Assembly (NCBI RefSeq): GCF_032854445.1
Contig: NC_088300.1
Location: forward strand, 10,166,001-10,230,000
Length of the DNA stretch: 64,000 bases
Direction: 5' to 3'
Source: Liolophura sinensis
Taxonomy: Eukaryota; Mollusca; Polyplacophora; Chitonida; Chitonidae
The position numbers and the translations under genes are program-made. Positions 22,065-35,400 of the stretch are shown here, piece by piece. The notes beneath the pieces were generated by a model. The model saw only the letters and a list, made by a program, of their open reading frames with translations. It made no database searches and was not told the origin of the DNA. Each line of letters begins with the position of its first letter. Position 1 is the first letter of the stretch.

Positions 22065-25000
22065 TTAATTGTCTCTTCAATTCGTCCACTACTCATTTGT
22101 TCACACCTGTCATTCACTATTCATTCATCCACACACTTCCTCCTTAATTGCCTCTACAATTCGTCCACTACTCATTTATTCACACCTGTCATTCACTATT
22201 CATTTGTCCATACAATTTATCCATTACTCAACTGTCTCTACAATTCGTTTGTCCATACAATTCCTCCTTAATTGTCTCTACAATTCGTCCACTACTCATT
22301 TGTTCACACCTGTCATTCACTATTCATCTGTCCATACAATTCCTCCTTAATTGTCTCTTCAATTCGTCCACTACTCATTTGTTCACACCTGTCATTCATT
22401 ATTCATTCATCCACACACTTCCTCCTTAATTGTCTCTACAATTCGTCCACTACTCATTTGTTCACACCTGTCATTCACTATTCATTTGCCCATACAATTC
22501 CTCCTTAATTGTCTCTTCAATTCGTCCACTACTCATTTGTTCACACCTGTCATTCACTATTCATTCATCCACACACTTCCTCCTTAATTGTCTCTACAAT
22601 TCGTCCACTACTCATTTATTCACACCTGTCATTCACTATTCATTTGTCCATACAATTTATCCATTACTCAACTGTCTCTACAATTCGTTTGTCCATACAA
22701 TTCCTCCTTAATTGTCTCTACAATTCGTCCACTACTCATTTGTTCACACCTGTCATTCACTATTCATTTGTCCATACAATTCCTCCTTAATTGTCTCTTC
22801 AATTCGTCCACTACTCATTTGTCCACACCTGTCATTCACTATTCATTTATCCACACACTTCCTCCTTAATTGTCTCTACAATTCGTCCACTACTCATTTA
22901 TTCACACCTGTCATTCACTATTCATTTGTCCATACAATTTATCCATTACTCAACTGTCTCTACAATTCGTCCACCACTCATTTGTTCACACCTGTCATTC
23001 ACTATTCATTTGTCCATACAATTGATCAATCATCACTCAGGATGTTCCAGTCACATGACAGCAGGATGCCATTTTGTGCAAGGCCTCCGGTACAAGGTTT
23101 GTTCCCACAGCAAGCAGGCCACCTACCTTCCGTGGTTCCATCCTCGCCCATGATGATTTTAAGGACGCAGATGATTTGCTGAGCCACCGGAGCGGGCATC
23201 GTTGCCGCATAGATAGAGCTATGCGAGTATGCACGCAGGTAATTTATGATCCTCTGAAAAATAAAATTACAGGTTTTAATGTTACTAGATCAGACAGACA
23301 TTTATTATAGTAATCCCTAAAGCTTTTGTGAACATTCACACAACACCTTACACTGACTATCAGATCAAACTTGTACGAGGAATTATCATGAGGTAAAGAC
23401 AATGAAATCAACTTCATATTTCGTATGTCAAAAAGAAAAATTAAGCACTTTCTGACCAAACACAAATAGAACTCTTTTTAGCAGATCTGTATTCCGACAT
23501 CTCATATACTGCACTCACTCATTTCTCCAGAAAATTGCATGATTTCCACACCTTATGAATTACACTAAATTCATAATGACTTCCCTGAATACCTGGGTTG
23601 GTGAAGATATTGCCTTCAGTGCAAGCTCAGAATTCTTCCCATTTTGATTACTTTGTATAATGATGCATTATATAAGATCATCTTACCTTTGAACCCCCTA
23701 TATATCCCCCAGCTGCTCGAAAGTTTAATTTTTGGCCATCTCACTCGAACTGTCTATATATTTATTTATTTAATTTATTTGATTGACGTTTTACGCCATA
23801 CTCAAGAATATTTCACTTATACGACAGCGACCAGCATTATGGTGGGAGGAAACCGGGCAGAGCCAAGGGGAAACCCACGACCATCCGTAGGTTGCTGACA
23901 GACCTTCTCCTGTACGGCCAGAGAGGAAGCCAGCATGAGCTGGACTTGAACTCACAACGACCGCATTAGTGAGAGACTCCTGGGTTATTACGCCGCGCTA
24001 GCGCACTACCCAACTGAGGCCCCTGAACTGTTTATATATCCCCAGCTGCTCCAAAGCTTTTTGAGATCTCACCCTTGAGCCCCCTATACAGCCCCCAACT
24101 GCTCCAAAGCTTTTTGACCTCACTCTCAAGCCCTCTATACAGGTGCCCTTCATGTAATGATGCTAAAATCATTTTACCTTTGACCCCCCTATATATCCCC
24201 CAGCTGCTCCAAAGCTTTTCGTGTAGGTACCCATAAGAATGTCCACATCTCTTGGGTTTACCCCAAAGTAGTCGACCACACCCCTGCCATGTGGCCCTAG
24301 AGCTCCAATACTGTGGGCTTCGTCCAGGTATAGGTAGGCATTGTACTTCTTTTTCAGATCTATCACCTCTGGTAGACGTACTATAGAACCTTCCATGCTG
24401 TGGATAACAGGACACAAAATACAACTCTTGTATGAATTTGGTGTCGCAACATTCTGCGCATAATTATGAATTCTCCTGGTATGTGGCACTTTCCGTTTGG
24501 CGCATTTCGTTTACAGTATATTTACTGAAAGACCGAATAGTGAAGAGTTAGACAGCCGAGGGAAAACTGCGAATCTCCTCATAGGTTGTTTTTTTTTTCA
24601 AATTGCCATGAGGCTTGTTTGTCTGAGTGGTGGAAATTTGGTTGAAAAACATTATAAATCTGTTCAGCTGTCATGTAAATAAAAATGAAATATATGTATA
24701 TTGGAGTTACATCTGCTCAATCTATTACGACTTGCCATGAATCATTCCTTGTGCTTATTTTGAGCGACAGATTTGTTGTCACCAATCCAGTGATGTAACA
24801 ATATGTCGCCACATTCTTACATATTGTCAAGGATTAAGGTTTATTAAAAATTCACCATTCCATAAACAACGAAAGAATTCTTGATATACTCATGCAGGTC
24901 TAAACTTCACCTTTCTTGAAGATACCTGACTCGATTCACGGATAAAGCAATCCATTCAGTAATGCTAGGCATGGTAAATCACTTCATACATGATGATGAT

Positions 25001-28000
25001 CCAGCCTTTACTGAGACATGCAAGAATTTTTATAATTGTTATTGTTTTATTAAACCCGGTAACTCACTCAACACAAGTACCTGAAATTCTTGTATACATC
25101 TTGTATCATACTACTATCGTGAAGTCACGTTCAGATTTCTGCTTATTCCAGCCAATATAACTTTTGGGTCCGTATGAGTGCGTTATTTCAAGGGAGCAGT
25201 GTAATCATATAATGTACGTCTTTAACCTTTTAAACCTCTAAAGCATTTTTTTCAGTGTAATTCATGCACACAATTGTTATGCAAATAACACTAAGAATGA
25301 TTTGTTTATGTCACTAAAGATGCAAGATTCACAAAAGTATGCATTATTTCTCTACACCTTATAGTTTTCTCAGAATATTTGAAAATATTGCCTGAAGATG
25401 TAGTTGAAGTAGCTCTTTCATGTAGATCATGTAGCTCTTTTAATACAACTGAAAGTGCATTACCTGGCAGTATGCAACTTCCCTATAGCTAGCCACATGT
25501 TTGTTTTGTCACAACTGCGCAGCAAACGCTTGAGAAACGGTTGATGCATGGTGGGGGAAAAAATGTTCCAAATGCGTTTGTGTTGAAACAGACCAATAAA
25601 AATTACAACAACAGAGGGTTTTTAAAAGGACAACAATGTCGTTAATAGTAACTGTTTTAGAGTTGTTTGGAAATACAAAAGTAGGCAATGGGTTCTTAAC
25701 TGCATAGCAATAATGATTAGCGAAATTACAGTTTTTAAATGCAAAGTTTTGGTTTCAAGATGTGGCCAGTTCTTGTAGGAGCCATTTAAATTTCCACCCA
25801 AGAGGTTGGCATATTTCTCCACCAGGTGGTGCGAGCTTATACGGATGATGTAACATGTGTCATGTGCAATGGAGACACGCTACATGTATAGGGAAGTTGT
25901 ATACTTCTAGGTAATGAACTTCTCATACTACACACGTGTTAACTTTGTAAGTGATTCCATACCTAGAACAGATCCAAAGGCAAACACCCAAGCAGACAGC
26001 TGAAGCTGTTGTGACGTGAAAGCCAACGTAATTGGTATTACCATTGTATTTATATACCAAAGAAAATTGTATGTTTGTGTTAAAATATTTTCTACCCTAC
26101 TTATATAAATGAAAACAGCTTTAGGAGACCTTTGGCAGCATCTTCTTTTAGCAACATAATTCCCTGGTAAACAAGACAGACTTACCTGTAAACACCTTCC
26201 ACTACTATCAAGATTTTTTTCCAAGGTCGTTTGGTTTTTGGATGTCCTTTAACAATTGCTTCTTTTAGAATGGATTCCAGATCTTTCATATCTGAGAATA
26301 TAGAGTTTAATCTTTTAGAGAGATACAGATAGTGACCTTTCCAGGCTGAGTCTGCAGAAAATAATCACTTCAGTAGCTCAACAATATTTGTTCACATCGG
26401 TGGCTGCTGCGATAACCAAGGCTATCTTGAATTTTCCTGGATTTTGTATTTTAACCATTGTACACAACATGGTGCCAAACAGCCTATCAGAAAAATATTG
26501 GTTAGGGAGAGAACTTCAATAAGTAACTTGTTTGATGCATAGACAAAAACATTAATCCTATTTACATTTTTTTAGAATTTAAATAAGTGTAATTTTAGTG
26601 GTTTTAAAATTTCCACAATTATTATCTACTTGATTCCTCTCATGCTTAATTCATAATGTTTCAACATTTTCTTTAGAGTACGCAAGGAGTAAGAAGTGAT
26701 AATGCTGGGTACTGCTCAGCAAATTTGAAGGAAAAGTTGCATATTTCTGTTCGTAGTGAAACAATACATGAATTACTCCCCTTGAGTGATGTACACTTCA
26801 TTGAATGTCTGCTGTAAAAGTTGTGTGCATGTGCCCTACTTACAGCGTATATGTTTGATGTATGAAATCACTATGCTGTATCCACTAAAAATGCATGCAC
26901 ATGCATTCCATTTGATATCGTGCACACATGTAACCTACATATACATTGTTGTAGCCTTTGGTTATTTTTTTCCCCACTAAAATGATGATCAATTAAATGT
27001 AGATGTCTTACTCCTGCTACAGTTGTGGCACCATTTATGGAGAATTAGGCTAAATGGGAAGCGCCACCATCACAGGATAAAGATTTACTTATAATTTGAC
27101 AAGTATTTTATTATATTTGATGACCCAGTTTTTAGACTTGAGCTGGACCTTGCAGTGTCATGGCAACAGCAGGGATTCCCCAAGCTACAGATACAAGCTA
27201 CACCATTTTACTGTACCATACACCACCTGCCTTGATCCGTCCCGTCAGCACCCAGATGTGTTATTATCTGTCCATCCTGGGGTGCCAATAACCACAGATC
27301 AAAATTTCCCAGGAGAGATGCATTCTTAGTATGCATTCTACCAGACTTCTCATTTTGAGCACTACCCAGTTTAATTTTCACACAGATTTTTGGAAGAATT
27401 ATTATAGATTATTGGTTTCTTGATAAATATTGTCTTTGTTTCTGTCTCACAATACCAAACCACAATGATTCAGGGGTATCAAAGTAACTACTTGTACAAG
27501 TTAGGTTTAAATACTTTAGTGTTTGCCCCAGACAATCAGGCTCCAAATATCAAAGAGGCATGGTTCACACTGCCATTATGTTTGAATACCTTGGTACTTG
27601 CCCCAGGCCAAAGAAGCAAAGTTCAGTTGTATCAAATTTACCATTATGTTTGAATACCTTGGTACTTGCTCAAGAGACCAAAGAGACATGGTTCAGTTGT
27701 ATCAAACTTATCATTATGTTTGAACACCTTCTTATTTGTCCCAGACAATCTGGCCCCTAACACAAAAGAAACCTTGTTTAGTAATATCAAACTTACCATT
27801 GCGTCTGAATACTTTGATATTTGCCCCAGACAATCTGACTCCTAACACCAAGAAGCATGGTTCAGTTGTATCTAACTTACCATTATGTTTAAATACTTTG
27901 ATATTTGCCCCAGACAATCTGGCTCCTAACACCAAAGAAGCATGGTTTAATTCATCACTGATGATTAAACAACCCTGAAACAGAACAGTCAAATTTAAAT

Positions 28001-29385
28001 ATTTACTTTTCTCAAAGGTGAATGGAACACTAACTGCTATGTTCTGAGTGGTGAATTTACCAGAATAAAGCTACAACTGCTAGCTGCTGTCCAGGTGTCA
28101 AAGACAACTTCAACATGCCAAAGCAAGAACAATGTGAATTAATAAACTTTTCTCAGTTTAACATGGTGATATTTGTGATGAGGCACACGCATCTAATCCT
28201 AACATACTTAACACTCACTCCCATGGGGGTGGACAAACTGAGAAAACCTTGTGAACAATACAGGGAATGTTCACGGGAGTTTGTGGACAAACCGAGATCA
28301 CCAAACTGACTAATACATGAAGAAGAAACCTTGTGAACAATACAGGGAATGTTCACGGGAGTTTGTGGACAAACCGAGATCACCAAACTGACTAATACAT
28401 GAAGAAGAAACCTTGTGAACAATACAGGGAATGTTCACGGGAGTTTGTGGACAAACCAAGATCACCAAACTGACTAATACATGAAGAAGAAACCTTGTGA
28501 ACAATACAGGGAATGTTCACGGGAGTTTGTGGACAAACCGAGATCACCAAACTGACTAATACATGAAGAAGAAACCTTGTGAACAATACAGGGAATGTTC
28601 ACGGGAGTTTGTGGACAAACCGAGATCACCAAACTGACTAATACATGAAGAAGAAACCCTGTGAACAATACAGGGAATGTTCACGGGAGTTTGTGGACAA
28701 ACCGAGATCACCAAACTGACTAATACATCAAGAAGAAACCTTGTGAACAATACAGGGAATGTTCATGAAGTTTGTGGAAAAACTGTGATCAATCAACTGA
28801 CCCACATACCTTTTGGACAAGACAAGGAATGTTCATCGAGTTTGTAGCAAACCCCATGGGGTATGTCATGGCTGCTTCAGTACCCAAGTACCGGGCCATC
28901 AGGCAGTCCAACTCTTCATGGATGGCTAAATAGCCTGCAAACAGAAAACATGCACAGATTTTATTACATTTTATGTTGAAAGATTTATTTATTAAAAGAA
29001 CACAACCCTTCAAGTCTCCTGCTCACCAAAGAGAATTCTTGCTTATGCATGTTGTAAACTGAAAGCAGAATCCACAGGAATGTTCCGTTTTTATAAGACT
29101 GGTTTCCAACCAACCCCCTAGTTGTATGTATTAAAGGTTCAAGAAGAATATCCCTCTCCTCCATCAACCAATGGTTGCAGAGCTCTTGGCATGCTTGATC
29201 TGTTGATACCATGACACATCAACCAAACCATTCTGTAAGTGTTCATGACTCATTCCAGAGATACACAACGACAAACTAATAACTGGCGTATGACTTACTA
29301 AGGGGTATATGTATGTTCCTATATGTATGATTAGGGTTTTACACTGTACTTATCAGTTATACATATATGACGAGGAGGAATCATC

Positions 29386-29452
<67 letters not shown>

Positions 29453-32400
29453 TGTTTTTGTGTGTGTGTGTGTGTGTACATATACTCTGTATTCTTGGAG
29501 TCCATGTTACCAAAGTGCTGCAACTGCTGAAGTATCATGCCAAAGACACCAGACATGACACCCAACCCAGTCACATTATATTCACACCATGCAAACCAGT
29601 TCTGTTTCCTTCCTCAAACATCTAATTGCTGAGCACCAAATGAGGCAGCAACATTTACCATTTTAAAGCATGACACGACTCAGGTTTGATCCCAAGTTTC
29701 CCGACGAATCAGACACTTCTAACAACTAGGCCACCGAAGAAGTCATTTACCACAGGGCAGTCTGTAGAACAGTTATCCTGGCTTATTTCTGATGAAACTA
29801 AAAATTCACTTAAAAAAGTACATTGTTAACAGATAAATAAATGGTAGAGTTATAAAATATTCTTGCTACTAGAACTTAACTATTTCTATTACAATATCAT
29901 CATACCTTCCAAAGAAATCTCAAAACACTTGACATCCCTATAACTCTCCAAATCTGCCTAATAATGGTGTGTGTATGTAAGGTGCACATACCCAGCTCCT
30001 GTTTGCTGCCACCCACCCCGACCCCCAGTTCTCTGGTCACCTGCTCCACCTTGTTCATGCAGGGTGGATATTCGTCAGCAAACCCAAGGTAGTTGTACGA
30101 CCCAAAGTTCAAAGCCTCAATATCGCGGCCTGAAAAACTGGAAATGTGCAGAAATATTTGTTAGCTTAATTGTTAGCTTAATGTTAGCCTAATTCCATCT
30201 GGTTAGTAGATTGGTGTTACATCTTACCCCTATGTTAAGACCATATAAGATCAGTTTTATGAGTGCATCACAAAGGACACCAATGCCAGGTACACCTCCA
30301 CGCATTTGGCACTACTAGAAATGAAGTTGCAACCAAGTCCATTTTTCCATATATTTTACACATAATACAGTATACCCTATCTTATGCGAGTTTTAGAAGC
30401 ATAATATTCATTCAAACTTAAACACAAAATGTCATTTTCCCTATTCAGGCGGTCTAAGACATTGCTGCTGTACTCCATTCAACTCACGGAAGTTTTTTAG
30501 ATACTATCATGGACAATCATCAGAATGATAAAACTTCAGGGCGACCATACATAAATGGCACTGAGTTGCTAAAGGTATGAATGTAAGTAATTCAGAAATT
30601 GCTCGCTTTAGGGCTACCAATTTGAGCCACTGCAGTTACATAGAATTCTACAACATGAAAACTTAATTAACAAGGCGGCTGAATTCTGACTTACTTGAAG
30701 CTCCAGCCATAATCTGGCGACACCCTCTCTTTGACCTTGAAAACTGACCCTGCCCCACTGGCCAAAGGTCTGTTAAAACAGTCCCTCACTCTTCTGTAGG
30801 CATACCTTGTATAGAAACTCTCCCAACTATGTAGCAAGGGGACAAAACCCTGTAAATCCAAACATTGTGAACATTGTCAACATATTCATGTAGGGGACAA
30901 AACCCTGTAAACCCAAACACCATGAACACTGTCAACACATTCATGTAGGGGACAAAACTCTGTAAACCCGAACACCTGATGAACATTTGTCATTACAATC
31001 ATGTTGGGGACAAAACCCTGTAAAGCTGAGCATCATGAACACTGTCAACACATTCATGTAGAGGACAAAACCCTGTAAGCCTAAACATTGTGAACACTGT
31101 CAACACATTCATGTAGGGGAAAAACCCTGTAAACCTAAACATCGTGAACATTGTCAACACATTCATGTACGGGACAAAACCCCGTAAACCCAAACACCAT
31201 GAACATTGCCAACACATTCATGTATAGGACAAAACCCTGTAAACCAAAAAACCATGAGCACTGTCAACACATTCATGTAAGGGACAAAACCCTGTAAACT
31301 TCAAAATCGTGAACACTGTCAACACATTCATGTAGGGGACAAACCCTGTAAACCTAAACATCGTGAACATTTTCAACACATTCATGTACGGGACAAAACC
31401 CCGTAAACCCAAACACCATGAACATTGCCAACACATTCATGTAGGGGACAAACCCTGTAAACCTAAACATCGTGAACATTTTCAACACATTCATGTTGGG
31501 GACAAAACCCTATAAACCTAAACCTCGTGAACATTGTCAATACATTCACCTGGGGGACAAAACCCTGTAAACCTAAACCTCATGAACATTGTCAACACAT
31601 TCACCTAGGGGACAAAACCCTGTAAACCAGAGCATCGTGAACACTGTCAACACATTCACCTAAGGGACAAAACCCTGCAAACCCAAACGTCCAAAAGACT
31701 CTATTCTTTCGTGCATATTTAATAGATGGATTCTTCCGGAAAGTCAAGCAGAGGTATGCACATGTACTTGATACTAGTCCATCCCAGAGAATCTATGTTC
31801 ACATTGTGTTTAAAACTTGCCTGTTTTAGAATCTCAAGTATTGCCCATGCACACTGTTCCTTTTATCAGAAAGACATGAAGAATTATAGTGAAACAAACC
31901 TGAGTTGGTTTGTTGCAAATGAGTTTAATATTGCAGGATGATCAGTCAGGACGATCCAGACAGAGTGACAGTCAGCTTCCATGGTTCAATATATAAACTG
32001 ATCCGTAAAATGATGCCTACTGACACAGCCCATTAATGGTAACTTTCAAGTTAACGACCACTTATGTGCATGTGTATGGGATCAGATTGTTCAAGGGTAT
32101 ATGCCATTCCATAAATGGCCCCATTAACCACCACACAGCTAACCATGCTGTGATAGCTGAAGCAGGGGTAGACTGATATCACAAAAACAGCCAGATTTAT
32201 CTGTGTACAGTAGCACTGAGTGTCTACATGTATGTGTGAGACCATGCAGTAAGCCCTGGCACCACACGTACAATGACCAAGAACCTGCAAGCCATGTAGT
32301 TATCTCTTTAAGAACAAATATATTTCTTAATCTTCATGTTCCATACATTTAGCAACATAGTCTTAGATTGGGTTCCCCTGGGTTCTGGCTGGTTTTCTCC

Positions 32401-35400
32401 CACCATAATGCTTGCCGTCATCGTACAAGTGAAATATTCTACGGCGTAAAACACGAATCAAATAAATAAATAACCTTAGATTCGCAAAAATTTTGGTACA
32501 TTTCTATTAAACACTGGCAATTTTATACTGTAACATGAGTTATTTCCAGTTCTACAACATGTACACAATTCTGCAGGGTTGTCTTACATGCTTTGACAAC
32601 AGGCTAACGATTAAATCATGCAAAGAACAGGAAATGGCTCCCATGAAGGCCATTGTGACTTTTTGTTCATCATGATGAATGTATAGGGATTTGTGAAAGC
32701 AACCTTTTATCTGTATACAAGCTCACATGGCAAAGACCATAGAGGCCTGCTGATTGATAAGAGTACGCATTAGGTTAGAAGAGGCTTGCAGACTCAATAT
32801 TGCAGCCGAGAGTTTATGCAGCCATGGCAACTGGTCCCATAAAAAAGATTTATTACCCCTCTCTGGAATAAGTATACAAATAAGTAAAGATATTTTCATA
32901 TTAATCTCAAACATATAAAAGCAGCTGAAAATAATACAATAATTTCACCTGTATGTTTGTCAGAATTCACATGTGTTTAGACAAGCCAAATTCCTCAGTT
33001 TCTACCTCCAACATATTAAATAATTAACCTTACAATCATTAATAGAACTTTGTTTTCAACCTTGAAAGGATTTTTCAAAAAAAAAAAAAAAGCATGACCA
33101 AACTTCACCAAAGGATACTTGTGATTCATTCTTGATTGAATTTGACTCCAAACAATATAAATAACATACGCCACAAATTCAAACCATGCACGCACACAAA
33201 AAAAGAAAGAAAAAGAAGAACCGCATTGAAACTTACCGCAATTTTGCTATACCCTTAACACTAAAAAGACCATGTGAAAACAGCATTCTAATCACAAACT
33301 CACCTCAAGTTTGGGCTCTTGATAAGCGATCTTTTTGTCGAGTCCATAATACTGTAGAAGATCTCGAATTGAGCCCACAACAACTAGGAAGGCATAGCTC
33401 ATGTAAGTCAGGATGGCTATCAGGAGAGGTGTCTCTTCAAACGACTCGTAAAATCTTGGAAATGATTTCTGAAAAAATAAAGGAACGTATATTTTCATTA
33501 CACAGAAGGCAATCTGTCAACATATCCATGCACCTAAATGGTCTTTCTGTGAGTTTAAGGTTAAGAAATGAGGAATGTGCAGCAGTATATATAGATATAT
33601 ATATATATATTTAACATATATATATATGACATGTATACATAAACAAGGACAAAACCAAGACTTTCCGGACAAAGTGATTTTAAGCCACTTTCTTGAATAC
33701 TGTTAAATCATTTCAAAACCCTGGTGTATATGTAAAATGGGAAAATTTGGATCCTGTCTTCTGCCACCCACCCCTCCCCCTTCACCTTCACACACACGTA
33801 GCCCCCACACACACAATCCAACATTCCCTCTGCTACTTCCACACTCCTCCACATTGCACTCCACACACTGTCACCACTTGCATTAAAACATCCCTACATG
33901 TATGTGTCTTAAGTAACTCTGATACCTCACTATCTCACATAACACTGTCACATAAAACTTGCATGCTTCACTCCATGTGAAAACTAAGATCCAAACTTTG
34001 AAACAATTTAAAGCTTTAAAGGAAAAAAAAGAGGTCAGGATTCTACAAAACTGGTATTTGTGTCTACTACAGATCAATAGAGGTGATTTCTCCATGCCAC
34101 AAACAGACAGGAAAACACAGGACGTCCAGACCTGAAGCCTGTCTAATCCCTACTCATTATGCACTCCGCAGCTTGCAGCTGATCTTTGCACCCACTATCC
34201 AGTGGCATATGCATTTACATGTCCTATCACACTCCTTACAAAGCTTTCAATTCTCCGCCAGCCATTATAAAGGCTTCACTCAAGTCCAACACTTGTCCAA
34301 GAAGAAGATCGGATGTTTTCTTCCCCAATAAGATCAATATTTGAAGATCAACAGCAGACTAGAACCTGGCAAGCTACACCTTGCAAGAGCAAACACACAC
34401 GTGTACAATAGAGTGGTGTTTACCAATGTCTCAATAAAATAAGCCATCTAATTTTGCCGAATAACCAATATCTCCTCAATATCTTAATTATGCTCCTCAA
34501 TGTTTTGTATATATATATATATATATATGCCAGTTGACAGGCACCATTATTGCAAACCTGAAAACTAATATCTGACTCACTGTTAAAATGTGAGGCGCAA
34601 AATAACCGCTCATAAACTAGCCTTTAAGATCAGAGGACACATTGGTGGAAGTTGCTCTTTTCCCCCAGACACTGTGTTGGACCCAACCTCTATATTATCA
34701 TTACCTGGCCCATCGTACCACTCCGATTCATGGATATCATCAGTTATTGTCATAGACCTTGTGTTGGACGCACCCTCTATAATATCATTACCTGGACCAT
34801 CGTACCACTCCGATTCATGGATATCATCAGTTATTGTCATAGACCTTGTGTTGGACGCACCCCCTATAATATCATTACCTGGCCCATCGTACCACTCCGA
34901 TTCATGGATATCATCAGTTATTGTCATAGACCTTGTGTTGGACGCACCCTCTATATTCTCATTACCTGGCCCATCATACCACTCTGATTCATCAGACATT
35001 CTTCCAGACAGCATGGGCTGTTGTAACTCTAATCCAGTGTCCTGTTTCACTGTGGTGTATTGCGCAGGTTTCTGCTAAAAATCGGGTCATTCACTGCCTG
35101 AATGCAATATGTACCCCAAAGCGAACATGCAGGTGTGTCACCAAGTCACAGTTTTAAAGGACAAGATCAACAAATTTTGACTGGGTTTCCGGTGTTTCTA
35201 GATGTCTTTTCACAAACAAAAGGCCTCCGCCCATGTAAATTGGCTATAATATAACTGAGTTATTCATTAACCCTAAAACTTGTACATACAAGTACGTCCA
35301 TAATAAAGTGTAACCCAGTCCAAATTCATTGGTCTTGTCCTTTAATTTTGTCTATAATATTCTCATGATCCATAGGGCAAGGTTCTAAACTATAAAATAA

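Noticed and set aside
21480-23030. CRISPR-like regular repeats
   Set aside because: Units are contiguous without unique spacers, in animal DNA with introns; this is a minisatellite.
30131-30138. Downstream AG (TTTTTCAG) as the exon 4 acceptor of SPTLC2
   Set aside because: It brings an immediate frame change and stop after exon 3; the AG eight bases upstream keeps the frame.
34610-35050. Open frame as SPTLC2 exon 1
   Set aside because: Its best donor leaves phase 1, but exon 2 starts in phase 0; the exon at 48242-48150 fits in phase and position.
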